DNA of 59,514 bases from Hymenobacter terrenus (GCF_000972495.1 NZ_LATM01000027.1:1-59514); one strand, 5' to 3'. Counted from the stretch's first letter, positions 23,361 through 32,112 are shown. The notes: a model not told the origin generated them from the letters alone. Numbers and translations are program-made.

Positions 23361-25061
23361 ATGGGACTCTACACGATGCCAACTCCCAAGAAACTACCGC
23401 CGGTCTTGGTGCGGGCCGCCACAGCACAGGTTTCGTCCTTGAATGACTTGCCAACCGGACCGCCGGCCGAAAATCCGAACACGACTGCCATCCTGATTTG
23501 CCACGGCATGGGGCAGCAAGTACCCTTCGAAACCCTAAACTTGGTGGTCGACATCCTTCGCCAGCCCGGTGCCCCCGGAGAAGCGCCGGTGGTGCAGCAC
23601 GTACACTTCGTCGACCCCGCCAACCCGAAGCAGTCGCGGTGGCTGCCGCGGGCCGAGATCAGCGTCACCAGTGCCGATGGCCGCCAGCAGCGGCAAGTAC
23701 ACGTCTACGAAGCGTATTGGGCGCCGCTCACCGAGGGCCACATTTCGCTTTTGGCCGTGATGCGGTTTCTGGTAACGGCCGGCCTGCGGGGGCTTAGTCC
23801 TCAGCTGAAGCACTTCACGCGGTGGATATTTGGCCGAATTCAGCAGTATGAACGACCGACTTCGACCCCCATCGGCTTGCTTATGACCTTGATTATCATC
23901 GCCTCCCTGGTGGTCATCAACACCGTGCTCACGTTGGTGGTAGGCAGCAACGCCCTCGGGGCCCTCCAGCTCGGCAACCAGCAGAAAATAAGTCACATGC
24001 TGCTCTTTCAGCTCACCACCGACCTGTGGTGGCTAGTGGTGGTGGCGTTGATAGCAGGCATTCCGTTGGTATGGAGTGCTTTTCGGCGCGAGCAGGCCCT
24101 GGCGGCGCGCCCGCCCCGGCCCCTCAGCAGTGGGCTGCCCGACTATCTCGCCTGGGGCGGTCTGGGGCTGCTGGCGCTGACCATCGTGCTGGTGGCCGCC
24201 ATGATGGCGGGGCAATATCTGTGGCTGTGGCACGGCGATGCCGCGCACCTGGCCAACGTGTGGACCCTGTATCCTTTTCCGACGAGCGCCGCCAGCCGCT
24301 ACGCGGCCCTGGCCGCTGAGGGCGTATCCTGGTGGGTGATATTGCCCATCTGGGGGATGGTGCTGGGCGCGAGCTTCTGGGCGCGGAGCTTCTTTGTGCA
24401 GTACTTGGGCGACGTGGTTATTTACATCGATTCGCACAAGCTGGACGAGTTTCACGAAATCCGGGGGCAGATTAAGCGCATGGCTTTGGAAACGGCCTGC
24501 ACCATCTACGGTGCCCGGCTGCCCTCGCCCGATGGGCTGGCTGCGGCGCCCTTCGCCTACGACCAAGTGGTGCTGGTGGGGCACTCGCTGGGCTCCGTGA
24601 TTACCTACGATGCCCTCAACGCGACACTCAACCTCGACGATACTCTGGGCACGAAGCTGCGCGTGGCCGAGCGCACGGGCTCACTCATCACCTTCGGCTC
24701 GCCGCTCGACAAAACCGCCTTCATCTTCGATTCGCAGCACCCCGACGCCCTGGTGCGGGTGGGCCTGGCGGCCTCCGTGCAGCCCATGATTCGCCACCTG
24801 ATGACCCGCAGCGCTATTCATTGGGTCAATATTTACTCCGGCAACGACGTCATCAGCGGGGCGCTGAATTTCTACGAACTGCCCGCCGCCGTGCGCCACG
24901 AAGCGGGCGAGACGGATGACCATCAGGATGTGCGGGTGGAGAATCTGCGCGACCCCCAGGCCGTTACGCCCATTCAGGCACACACCCAGTACTGGGGCAA
25001 CCCGTTGCTGGCCGAGCAGCTACGGCGCGCCATTTTTCGGCGCGATGCTCTGCGCTCGTAA
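23361..25061 (+). CDS. Membrane-anchored alpha/beta hydrolase, lipase-like
   Basis: 566 residues. An N-terminal strand with ILICHGMGQQVPFETL looks like the oxyanion-hole region of an alpha/beta hydrolase. Residues about 165-345 contain about four hydrophobic membrane segments (GLLMTLIIIASLVVINTVL, WWLVVVALIAGIPLVW, LLALTIVLVAAMMAG, WWVILPIWGMVLGASFW). After these comes the nucleophile elbow GHSLGS, then LITFGSPLDK and WVNIYSGNDVISG, which would carry the catalytic Asp; the His is not assigned. The catalytic fold is thus split by a membrane insert. It probably acts on lipids or acyl groups at the inner membrane. It stands alone, so the pathway is unknown; a phage-defence or T6SS-lipase link cannot be argued from here. 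Confidence 0.75.
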   Translation: MGLYTMPTPKKLPPVLVRAATAQVSSLNDLPTGPPAENPNTTAILICHGMGQQVPFETLNLVVDILRQPGAPGEAPVVQHVHFVDPANPKQSRWLPRAEISVTSADGRQQRQVHVYEAYWAPLTEGHISLLAVMRFLVTAGLRGLSPQLKHFTRWIFGRIQQYERPTSTPIGLLMTLIIIASLVVINTVLTLVVGSNALGALQLGNQQKISHMLLFQLTTDLWWLVVVALIAGIPLVWSAFRREQALAARPPRPLSSGLPDYLAWGGLGLLALTIVLVAAMMAGQYLWLWHGDAAHLANVWTLYPFPTSAASRYAALAAEGVSWWVILPIWGMVLGASFWARSFFVQYLGDVVIYIDSHKLDEFHEIRGQIKRMALETACTIYGARLPSPDGLAAAPFAYDQVVLVGHSLGSVITYDALNATLNLDDTLGTKLRVAERTGSLITFGSPLDKTAFIFDSQHPDALVRVGLAASVQPMIRHLMTRSAIHWVNIYSGNDVISGALNFYELPAAVRHEAGETDDHQDVRVENLRDPQAVTPIQAHTQYWGNPLLAEQLRRAIFRRDALRS

Positions 25062-25245
25062 AGGCCTGTGCATCGACTTTTGCTGGCACTGTTCCGTTAT
25101 ACCCTCGCCGATTAGAACTGTTGGCACCCCCGGCCTTCAGTGTTGTTGTCTGATTGGTCGACTGGGGTGCGGTTCCAAATCTGTTCAGCAACGAGCCGCA
25201 AAGGTGGCTCAACAACCGGTGCGATGCTCTAGAAACTGCCCTAAA

Positions 25246-26139
25246 ATGATGACTGCCACTATTCTTTCCGAAGTAGCCATTCCCGGTCTGCCCTCGGCTT
25301 CAGGCATTGAGCTGATTGGGCCCGTGGCCTACGTCATCAGCGATGACGCGCCTTTTGTGTACCTGCTCGATGCTTCTTCTCTCGCAACCCTGGCCCAGGT
25401 GCGCCTCTTCGATACCAGCGAGTTTGCCGCCGGCCGCATTCCTAAAAGCAGCAAGCCCGACCTGGAAGCCCTCACCGCCCTCACCTGGCCCAACGGCCAG
25501 GCGGGGGTGCTGGCGCTGGGCTCGGGCAGCACGCCGGCGCGCGAAGTGGGCTGGTTCGTGCCGGTATCTGGCGGGGCCCCGCTGCGGGTAGAGCTAGGCC
25601 AGCTCTACGCCTTGCTGCGCCTCCACCTGGCCGCGAGTGCGGTGCTCAACCTCGAAGCCGCCGCCAGTACTGCTACGGAGCTGCTGCTGTTGCAGCGCAC
25701 GGTAGGGCGGGCCGGTGGGGCGCTGCTATTTCGCCTGCCGCTGGTAGCCACTCTGGCGTTTATAACCGCTAGTGGTGCGGCACCGGCCGTTGCGCCACCA
25801 CAGTCGTTTCCGCTGCCCGCCATTGATGGGCGTCCGGCAGGGTTTTCCGGGGCCACGTTCGAGGGCGAGCGGCTGCTGGTCACGGCTTCGGTGGAAGACA
25901 CCGATGATGCTGTGCTCGACGGCAGCGTGCTCGGCTCCTTCGTGGGAGTAGTGGACGTGGCGGGCCGCACCACCGATTTCGCCCGTCTGGTCTGGGCCGA
26001 CGGCCGCACCTACCGCGGCAAAGTAGAAGGCCTGGCCGTGCGCCGCACCCTGGGCCCCAACCACTGGGAGCTGCTGCTCGTGACCGACGATGACGCCGGC
26101 GGCAGCACCGCCGTAGTGGCCGAGATCCTGCTGAAGTAG
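25246..26139 (+). CDS. DUF6929-type beta-propeller-like protein
   Basis: 297 residues from ATG 25246 (the frame upstream overlaps the previous gene without a plausible start). The repeated pattern of short strands (GIELIGPVAYVISDDAPFVYLLD, FSGATFEGERLLVTASVED, GKVEGLAVRRTLGPNHWELLLVTDDD) fits the conserved Bacteroidota family DUF6929. No signal peptide and no catalytic motif are visible. The function is unknown. A 184-base gap to the hydrolase contains only short non-coding sequence. Confidence 0.7.
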   Translation: MMTATILSEVAIPGLPSASGIELIGPVAYVISDDAPFVYLLDASSLATLAQVRLFDTSEFAAGRIPKSSKPDLEALTALTWPNGQAGVLALGSGSTPAREVGWFVPVSGGAPLRVELGQLYALLRLHLAASAVLNLEAAASTATELLLLQRTVGRAGGALLFRLPLVATLAFITASGAAPAVAPPQSFPLPAIDGRPAGFSGATFEGERLLVTASVEDTDDAVLDGSVLGSFVGVVDVAGRTTDFARLVWADGRTYRGKVEGLAVRRTLGPNHWELLLVTDDDAGGSTAVVAEILLK

Positions 26140-26166
26140 GAAAGAAAGCCTGTGGCGGGTGTCCGG

Positions 26167-26568
26167 CTAGGGAAGCTGCTGTAGCCACGCAGTGGCCTCG
26201 GTTTCTGCCTCAAACATCCGGTAGGTAAGGGCCGACTGCTGGGAATCGTTCATGACGAGGCTCAGGGAGAGGCGGGCAAATTCATCATTGGGAATGACCA
26301 CGGCCCCGTACAGGTCGTAGCCTTCACTTTGGCTCTGCGCCAACCAATAGTCCTTAATCCAGGTACGCTCCTGGTCAGTGAAAGGCGCCATGGCGCGCTG
26401 GTCGGCCAGCATCTTGTGCCAGTTGTGCCGTCGCAGCAAGTGACTGGTGTGCGTCAGAAAAGCCTGAAACGTGGTAAAATCCCGGGGTCCCGCCGCATAT
26501 TGAACCAGTGCGTAGCCATCGGGGTGTTCGAGCACGCGCCCAACAGGGTTTTCAAAATACAGGCGCAT
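26167..26568 (-). CDS. STAS/SpoIIAA-like small protein 1
   Basis: 133 residues, ATG 26568. A pattern of strand-helix units (YALVQYAAGPRDFTTFQAFL, WHKMLADQRAMAPFTDQERTWI, GYDLYGAVVIPNDEFARL) followed by MFEAETEATAWLQQL. The closing FE...A..WL motif is typical of the SpoIIAA/STAS-like proteins common in Hymenobacter relatives. A divergent relative lies at 26801-27223. The likely role is a small regulatory protein, possibly a partner of light or stress regulators, but no partner is established here. Confidence 0.7.
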   Translation of the reverse strand: MRLYFENPVGRVLEHPDGYALVQYAAGPRDFTTFQAFLTHTSHLLRRHNWHKMLADQRAMAPFTDQERTWIKDYWLAQSQSEGYDLYGAVVIPNDEFARLSLSLVMNDSQQSALTYRMFEAETEATAWLQQLP

Positions 26569-26722
26569 GTTTATGCTAAATAGCTAAGGGAAAGTAACAT
26601 AATGAAACATAAATCAGAATAGCTGCCTAATGTGCTGCTGTAGCTGAGCCATAATAGCGGCTCTAGTACGTGTAAAGAGCACATTCGTTCAAAAAAAGAT
26701 GGGCGATTTCGGGTGGATAATG

Positions 26723-26730
26723 TAGATTTG
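26723..26730 (+). promoter_or_regulatory. Candidate -7 element (TAGATTTG)
   Basis: TAGATTTG fits TANNTTTG and lies 70 bases before the 26801 start. A -33 TTTG at 19-base spacing is not present. Confidence 0.35.
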
Positions 26731-26800
26731 TTTACTCCCGTCACGGGCTTTCCGAAGCCTGTGCGGCCGCCTCGCCCTACCTCACTTCTACCTTCCCGTT

Positions 26801-27223
26801 ATGACCATGCTGCCCAGTGCACAAGAGAAGCTTTGTTTTCAAAGCTCTGTCGGTAAGCTTTCTCATGACCCGGAAGGGTTTTTGCGGCTGGTATGGAGCT
26901 GCGAGCGCCAGCCGCTGGAAGCCATCAAGGCTTTCTATGAGCAAGTGCTAACGCTGCTGCGCGCCACGGGCACCCGCAAAATACTGTCGAACCACGGCCA
27001 CCGGCCGCCTCTGACGGGCGCGGCCCAGCAGTGGCTCATCGGCGACTGGATTCCGCGCGCCATCGCCCAGACCCGGCTTAGCCACTGCGCCATCGTGGAC
27101 GGAGCCGACCCCTTGCACCGCCTCTCCGTTCAATCGGTGATGCTGAACGCGCCAGCCGGTTTCATCCTACGGCGCTTCCCGACCATAGAAGCCGCGTACG
27201 ACTGGCTGGTCAGCGTGCGGTAG
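26801..27223 (+). CDS. STAS/SpoIIAA-like small protein 2
   Basis: 140 residues, ATG 26801 (ATG 26807 is possible). The fold pattern is the same as its divergent neighbour: GFLRLVWSCERQPLEAIKAFYE, TRKILSNHGHRPPLTGAAQQWL, LSHCAIVDGADPLHRL, and a closing PTIEAAYDWL. The two genes are distant paralogues transcribed away from a shared 232-base intergenic region. The next plus-strand gene encodes a B12-binding protein, so this pair may belong to a sensory module; that link is inferred from position. Confidence 0.68.
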   Translation: MTMLPSAQEKLCFQSSVGKLSHDPEGFLRLVWSCERQPLEAIKAFYEQVLTLLRATGTRKILSNHGHRPPLTGAAQQWLIGDWIPRAIAQTRLSHCAIVDGADPLHRLSVQSVMLNAPAGFILRRFPTIEAAYDWLVSVR

Positions 27224-27265
27224 CCGGGAGCGGGCACCAGTTAGGCCCGAAATGCGGAGCATAAT

Positions 27266-27287
27266 GGTCGAAATCAAGGTTTCGACC
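27266..27287. promoter_or_regulatory. 8-bp inverted repeat before the B12-binding gene
   Basis: GGTCGAAA-TCAAGG-TTTCGACC is perfectly symmetric with a 6-base spacer, between the STAS-like gene and the B12-binding gene. It could be an operator or a small hairpin; there is no T-run for termination. Confidence 0.4.
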
Positions 27288-27409
27288 GAAGATTGTGCCA
27301 TTAGTGGGCGTTGTTATGCATCTAGTTTGCTGATAGACCGTAGTAGGGGGGCGCCCTTGTGTCTATCCGTTATCCGACTTAGCTGCTTAATCCGTTGCCC
27401 ACTGATCAA

Positions 27410-28495
27410 ATGCTGCGCGAGCAGATTGCCCAACGCCTATCCCACGAGCTGGAAGCGTTGGCCGAATATGCTGCCAAACAGCTAGCCCCAGCCGCGGAAA
27501 ACCCGTCCGCTGCGGCCCACCCCGCTCCTGAACTCCTCCGACAGCACTTACTGGCTCTGGCCAATGCCGTGCTGATGAAAAGTCCCGCCTTGTTTGAGGC
27601 GCACGTGCTCCAGAGCAGCCAGCAACTGGGAGTTGAAACCACCGATGCGCAGTTGGCCGCCCTGCGCCAGGCTCTGCTGCTACGCCTGAGCGTGGGCGAA
27701 TACGTGTTGGCAGCCAGCACGCTAAGCGCCGGCATCAACGTACTCCAATCTCCGGTGGCATCCATTGCCGCACCCCCGGCCCCCGAAGAGTCTCCCGAAG
27801 CCATGCATTGGGCCACGCTGGCCGCCGACTATTTGAAGCTGCTGCTTGCGGCCGACCGCCCCGCCGCCCAGCGCCTGGTATTGGCCGAAGCCGAAGCTGG
27901 CGCCGACGTGCGCGCCCTCTACCTGCATGTGCTACAGCCCGCTCAGCACGAGGTGGGCGAGCTCTGGCACTGCGGCGCCATCACGGTGGCCGAGGAGCAT
28001 TATTGCACGGCGGCTACGGCCAGCCTCATGGCCCAGCTGCAACCCTATTTTCAGCGCACTCCGCGCAACGGCCGCCGGCTTCTGGCCGCCTGCGTGGCCG
28101 GCGACCTGCACACCCTCGGCCTGCAAATGGTGGCCGATTTCCTGGAATACGAGGGCTGGGAAGTGAGCTACCTGGGTGCCAGCACGCCCCTCGACAGCAT
28201 CCGCCGCATGATTGCTGACCAAGGCGTCGACCTCGTGCTCACGGCCGCCTCCATGCCCCATCACGTGCCCCTGCTGCGCGAACTGATAACGGCTTTGCGC
28301 CGGGACCCCGCCACCCGGCACGTGCGCGTGCTGGTTGGTGGCCGCCCGTTCATATCTGATGCCGGCCTGTGGGAACACACCGGCGCCGATGCCTGGGCCG
28401 CCAGCGCCGACGAGGCCGTGACCGTGGTACGGGAGCTGTTTAGGGAGGAAGCCGCCCGGCGTCCGGAGAAGCGGCAGCGCAGCGTAGCGCGGTAG
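27410..28495 (+). CDS. Cobalamin-binding protein with Wx9EH photoreceptor-type capping motif
   Basis: 361 residues from ATG 27410 (the frame begins at TTG 27395). Residues 1-140 are helical with no recognised DNA-binding motif. Residues about 145-205 form the four-helix cap domain of methyltransferase/CarH type, with W186 followed nine residues later by E196-H197 (ELWHCGAITVAEEH), the Wx9EH motif of AdoCbl photoreceptors. The Rossmann-like B12 domain has D232-L-H234-T-L-G (lower axial His ligand), then ADFLEYEGWEVSYLGASTP and VLVGGRPF. The family role is light or cobalamin sensing. Because the MerR HTH of CarH is missing, output must go through another protein or the novel N-terminal region. 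Confidence 0.85.
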   Translation: MLREQIAQRLSHELEALAEYAAKQLAPAAENPSAAAHPAPELLRQHLLALANAVLMKSPALFEAHVLQSSQQLGVETTDAQLAALRQALLLRLSVGEYVLAASTLSAGINVLQSPVASIAAPPAPEESPEAMHWATLAADYLKLLLAADRPAAQRLVLAEAEAGADVRALYLHVLQPAQHEVGELWHCGAITVAEEHYCTAATASLMAQLQPYFQRTPRNGRRLLAACVAGDLHTLGLQMVADFLEYEGWEVSYLGASTPLDSIRRMIADQGVDLVLTAASMPHHVPLLRELITALRRDPATRHVRVLVGGRPFISDAGLWEHTGADAWAASADEAVTVVRELFREEAARRPEKRQRSVAR

Positions 28496-28510
28496 GGGAG
28501 GCCTATGTGC

Positions 28511-28714
28511 GCGGCCGGGGCACCTCACCCCCGGCCCCACTCCCCAGGAGAGGGGAGCTGAATAGCCGCGTAGCGGTGGGAGATGGCTCAGTCGAGAATC
28601 TGCCCCCGCAATGCGGCTGCTCCCCAATTTGGAAGCGGTATTAGAATTGGTCTCTAGGTCGTCAGGCTCCCCTCTCTTTTGGAGACAGGCCGGGGGTGAG
28701 GTGCCCCCGGCCGC
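28511..28714. repeat. Inverted repeat element between convergent genes
   Basis: Outer arms GCGGCCGGGGCACCTCACCC (28511-28530 and on) and the complementary GGGTGAGGTGCCCCCGGCCGC ending at 28714. Inner arms are GGAGAGGGGAGCT and GCTCCCCTCTCTTTT. The whole forms a 204-base foldback between the B12-binding and LysR genes. It looks like a dispersed non-coding repeat and may also terminate both genes. Confidence 0.6.
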
Positions 28715-28722
28715 GCCACCGC

Positions 28723-29619
28723 TCAGTCCTGAGTCATGGAAGCCAGTGCCGTCAATCTTTCCGTTTCGGTTGGGTAAGCCGTCTGTCGGCCCGTGGCCAC
28801 ATAGATCTTATTGGTAGCTGGTACTGCTGCCGGCCAGAGCTGCTGCAGGCGCTGCTGCCGGAGTACGTCGGCGCACAGGTAATGTGGTACCAGGCTCACG
28901 CCGGCCCCTGCAGTCAGTGCACCCAGGATGGCATTCAGGTCGGGTATCACGAGCTGTGGCACCAGGGCCGGCCGCTTGCCGAAGTTTTCTCGCCAAAACC
29001 GACGAATCAGTGCCAGGTTATTGCCATAGGCGTACCAGCTCTGGGCCAGCAGCCATGCCTCGGCGGCCGGGAGGTCGTGGGCGGCCAGGGCGGCGTTTAG
29101 CGGGGCCGCATCCAGCGCCGGGCCCGCCACCAGCAGCAGGGTTTCGGTCAGTAGCTCTTCGAATACGACGTCGTACTTGCTGGGTTTTTGGGTGGCTACT
29201 ACCCAGTGCAATTCGCCTTTTTCCAGGGCGGCGAGCAGGTTTTCAGTGAGCCCGAAGGTGACGTTGACCTGAAAATCCAGGGCGTGTAGCCGCGGCCCGA
29301 GCCGGTGCGAGAAGAACTCGTGCGGCACCCCAATATGCAGCGTTGGCTTGGCCCGCAAGGCGCTTTTCTTGAAGTTGCGCTCCACTGCTTCCAGCTTCTC
29401 CAACGGCTCCACGAGCTGCGCGTAGAGCAGGTTGCCCGGCTCGGTGGGGACAATGCGGCGGCCCGTGCGCTCAAATAGCCGCGTGCCCATATAGCTCTCC
29501 AATGCCGCCAAGTGCTGGCTCACGTTGGGCTGGCTGATGAAGAGTTCCTGCGCAGCGGCCGTTAGGGAGCCTTGCCGATAGATGGCTTTGAACGTGCGGT
29601 ACCATTCCAGATTAAGCAT
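28723..29619 (-). CDS. LysR-family transcriptional regulator
   Basis: 298 residues, ATG 29619. The N-terminal winged HTH is canonical (WYRTFKAIYRQGSLTAAAQELFISQPNVSQHLAALE, read in parts), followed by FERTGRRIVPTEPG and a type-2 periplasmic-binding-protein-like effector domain (PTLHIGVPHEFF, ILGALTAGAGVSLVPHYL). It is transcribed divergently from the ABM monooxygenase gene at 29743, with 123 AT-rich bases between, the classical arrangement for control of the divergent operon. The whole downstream set of monooxygenase and DJ-1 genes is the probable regulon; the inducer is unknown. Confidence 0.9.
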   Translation of the reverse strand: MLNLEWYRTFKAIYRQGSLTAAAQELFISQPNVSQHLAALESYMGTRLFERTGRRIVPTEPGNLLYAQLVEPLEKLEAVERNFKKSALRAKPTLHIGVPHEFFSHRLGPRLHALDFQVNVTFGLTENLLAALEKGELHWVVATQKPSKYDVVFEELLTETLLLVAGPALDAAPLNAALAAHDLPAAEAWLLAQSWYAYGNNLALIRRFWRENFGKRPALVPQLVIPDLNAILGALTAGAGVSLVPHYLCADVLRQQRLQQLWPAAVPATNKIYVATGRQTAYPTETERLTALASMTQD

Positions 29620-29742
29620 GGCAGTAAATCAGCGAATGGCTCATAAAGTTATTTATCACACATTATAAAAGGCCTTATTTTTCTTTGGTGGCGCTGAGAG
29701 AGAACTTTGGGTATTCCCGCTCATTTCTTCCTCGCTACAACG

Positions 29743-30075
29743 ATGAAACAGGACCCGCGAATTTGTCTGACCGTTCACTACTGCGCACAGGCTGGCCGAA
29801 GTGCCGAAGTGTTGGAACTCCTGCGGCGGGTAGCCGTGGATAATGCTCAAGAGCCTGCTATGCTGGATTTTAAGGTGTACCAAGTAGAAGGAAATTCGGA
29901 CCGAATACTGGTGTATGAAGTCTTCGCCGACCAGGCCGGGCTCGACGCGCACCGGGCCAGCGCCCACTACGATGCCTACGTGCGGCGGGGAGTATTCCCG
30001 CTCCTCTGCGAGCGAACGGTGGAGGCTTATCGGCCCGCTTTTGAAGACTATAAAATTCCTTATGGCAACCCATAA
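29743..30075 (+). CDS. Antibiotic biosynthesis monooxygenase (ABM) domain protein 1, YgiN-like
   Basis: 110 residues from ATG 29743. It is a small ferredoxin-like ABM fold: ICLTVHYCAQAGRSAEVLELL, MLDFKVYQVEGNSDRILVYEVFADQAGLDAHRAS (read in parts), HYDAY and FEDYKI. The conserved strand and helix around YEVFADQAGLDAHRAS is typical of quinol monooxygenases. It is the first gene after the divergent LysR regulator. A second ABM gene at 33125 shares the architecture. The likely role is oxidation of a quinol-like or other electron-rich small molecule, or sensing of it. Confidence 0.85.
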   Translation: MKQDPRICLTVHYCAQAGRSAEVLELLRRVAVDNAQEPAMLDFKVYQVEGNSDRILVYEVFADQAGLDAHRASAHYDAYVRRGVFPLLCERTVEAYRPAFEDYKIPYGNP

Positions 30076-30231
30076 AACGGCTGATTTTCCGCTGGCGAAG
30101 GTGGGCTGTAGGTTTGTCCCATCCAAACGCCGCTAGAGGTTGGAACTGCTAGTCGGGGACGCCCGGCCCGGCCGTTGCCCCATCGGTCCGTTGGATGCTT
30201 TCCTTTTCTCAACCTCTAAGTAAGCCTCGTC

Positions 30232-30924
30232 ATGAGTTCTTCCCGCGTTTTGTTCGTCATCACCAGCCACGGCCAAAAGGGCGACACCGGTCAGCCCACT
30301 GGTTACTACCTACCCGAAGTGTCTCACCCCTGGGCCATCCTCACCGACCTGGGCTACGACATTGATTTCGTGAGCCCCCAGGGCGGGCAGCCGCCCGTGG
30401 ATGGCTACAACCTGACCGACCCGGTTAATGCCCGCTTCGTGGCTGATGCCGCGGCCCAGCAGAAAATCAACAACTCCCTCACGCCGGCCCGCGTGAACCC
30501 CAACGAGTACATCGGCATCTACTACGCCGGGGGGCACGGCACCATGTGGGACTTTCCTCAGAACGAGGAGCTGGCCCGCATTGCTGGCCACATCTACGAC
30601 CGTGGTGGCGTTGTCGGGGCGGTGTGCCACGGCCCGGCCGGCCTGGTCAACATTCGCCTGGCCAACGGCGAACTGCTGGTGAAAGGCAAGGTCGTGTCCA
30701 CTTTCACCGATGAGGAAGAAGCCGCCGTGAAGCTCGAGAACGTGGTGCCTTTCCTACTCGAAACCCGCATGAAGGAGCTGGGAGCCACGCACCGCAAGTC
30801 GCCTAACTTCCAGCCCCACGTCGAAGTATCGGAGCGCCTGGTAACCGGCCAAAACCCGGCCTCGGCAGCCGGCGTGGGCCAGGCCCTGGCCGAGCTGCTG
30901 GCCACGGTGGCTGTAGCTGCTTAG
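30232..30924 (+). CDS. DJ-1/PfpI superfamily protein 1 (Hsp31/glyoxalase-III-like)
   Basis: 230 residues, ATG 30232. FVITSHGQKGDTGQPTGYYLPE and FVSPQGGQPPVDGYNL fit the class with a Zn/His region near the N-terminus. The nucleophile elbow AVCHGP gives Cys132, IYYAGGHGTMWDFP the oxyanion-side loop, and RLVTGQNPASAAGVGQ the conserved end segment of Hsp31-type proteins. Family members detoxify methylglyoxal or repair glycated molecules, or act as holdases. It has no export signal. It lies third from the LysR regulator in a run of redox and electrophile-type genes. Confidence 0.87.
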   Translation: MSSSRVLFVITSHGQKGDTGQPTGYYLPEVSHPWAILTDLGYDIDFVSPQGGQPPVDGYNLTDPVNARFVADAAAQQKINNSLTPARVNPNEYIGIYYAGGHGTMWDFPQNEELARIAGHIYDRGGVVGAVCHGPAGLVNIRLANGELLVKGKVVSTFTDEEEAAVKLENVVPFLLETRMKELGATHRKSPNFQPHVEVSERLVTGQNPASAAGVGQALAELLATVAVAA

Positions 30925-30959
30925 AAGCGGTTTGAGTTAGCCGAAAATTACCAAGAACG

Positions 30960-31047
30960 GTCATGCTGCGCTTGTCGAAGCAGCTCTACCGCTTCGTCTG
31001 CGCCGTTCAATGAAGCGGTAGAGCTGCTTCGACAAGTGCAGCATGAC
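30960..31047. repeat. Long dispersed palindrome, copy 3
   Basis: 88-base inverted repeat almost identical to 4469-4556, including flanks (GTTAGCCGAAAAT before, TGG plus a T-rich stretch after). It follows the stop of the DJ-1 gene by 35 bases; copy 1 also follows a stop codon. Confidence 0.9.
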
Positions 31048-31165
31048 TGGTTTTATTGAATCTAACTTCTTCTCAGAGTGGTGTAGTAAGAAACTGCCTT
31101 GCGACCCGATGAAACCCTTTCGCATTTCCAGCCCGCGGCTGGCCCAACCACCCCCAGTCTTGATT

Positions 31166-32092
31166 ATGAAAAACGTCTCATACTTATTGCCCGGCGTGTT
31201 CTACGCGCTATTCGGCTGCTCTAGCTCCGGGGCTCCGGCCAGCGAGCAGCCCACTACCAAGCCGGCTTCGGCGGCCGTGGCCGCAGCGGCTCCCGCTGCC
31301 AAAGGCAAGGTGCTGGTGGTGCTGTCGAGCCGGCAGGAAATACCATTGCAAGCCGGCAAAACCTACCGCACCGGCTACTACCTCAACGAGCTGATGACGC
31401 CGGTTGAGGCCATTATCCGGGCGGGCTACGAGCCGGTATTTGCCAACCCGAAGGGCAATGCCGTGGCCGCCGATGAGCATTCGCTGTCGGCTGACTACTT
31501 CGGCAAGGACACCAGCCGCTACCGCCGCATTCTGCAATTGCGCGCCAGCCTGACCCAGCTCCGGCAGCCGCGCAAGCTCGCCGACGTGGTGCAGAGCGGC
31601 TTGGACGGGTACCGTGGGGTGTTCTTTCCCGGCGGCCACGCCCCGATGGGCGACCTGCTTACTGACCCCGCTGTGGGGCAGGTGCTGCGCTACTTCCACG
31701 CCCAGCAAAAGCCCACCGTGCTCATTTGCCACGCGCCCATCGCGCTGCTGGCCGCCAACCCAGGAGCCGTCGCGTTTACCACCGCCCTGGCCGCCGGCCA
31801 GCCGGCGCAGAAGCTGGCCAGCGGCTGGCCCTACCAAGGCTACCGCATGACCGTTTTCTCCACTGCCGAAGAAAAGGTGGCCGAGGGCAAGCAGCTCGGG
31901 GGCAAGGTGCTTTTCTACCCCGACGCCGCCCTGCGGGCGGCCGGGGGCCGGGTGCAAACGGCCAAAGAATGGTCCTCCAACGTCGTTCAGGACCGCGAGC
32001 TGATTACCGGGCAGAACCCGTTCAGCGACGACCGCCTGAGCCAGTTGTTCGTTGAGGCGCTCAATGCCAGCCCGGCTCCGGCGCACCTATAA
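31166..32092 (+). CDS. DJ-1/PfpI superfamily lipoprotein 2
   Basis: 308 residues from ATG 31166 (MKNVSYLLPG), chosen because a lipobox follows at once (FYALFGC), so the protein is exported and lipidated. In-frame ATG 31109 would bury the signal. The linker is Ala/Pro-rich (residues 18-45), then the DJ-1 fold: KVLVVLSSRQEIPLQ, GVFFPGGHAPMGDLL, nucleophile elbow LICHAP with Cys188, and DRELITGQNPFSDDRLSQLF at the end. It is a periplasmic or outer-membrane version of the preceding cytosolic protein; having both suggests a two-compartment response to the same stress. The first bases of the longer ORF lie inside the palindrome. Confidence 0.85.
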   Translation: MKNVSYLLPGVFYALFGCSSSGAPASEQPTTKPASAAVAAAAPAAKGKVLVVLSSRQEIPLQAGKTYRTGYYLNELMTPVEAIIRAGYEPVFANPKGNAVAADEHSLSADYFGKDTSRYRRILQLRASLTQLRQPRKLADVVQSGLDGYRGVFFPGGHAPMGDLLTDPAVGQVLRYFHAQQKPTVLICHAPIALLAANPGAVAFTTALAAGQPAQKLASGWPYQGYRMTVFSTAEEKVAEGKQLGGKVLFYPDAALRAAGGRVQTAKEWSSNVVQDRELITGQNPFSDDRLSQLFVEALNASPAPAHL

Positions 32093-32112
32093 AAAATCTG
32101 GTTTCCGGCCGG

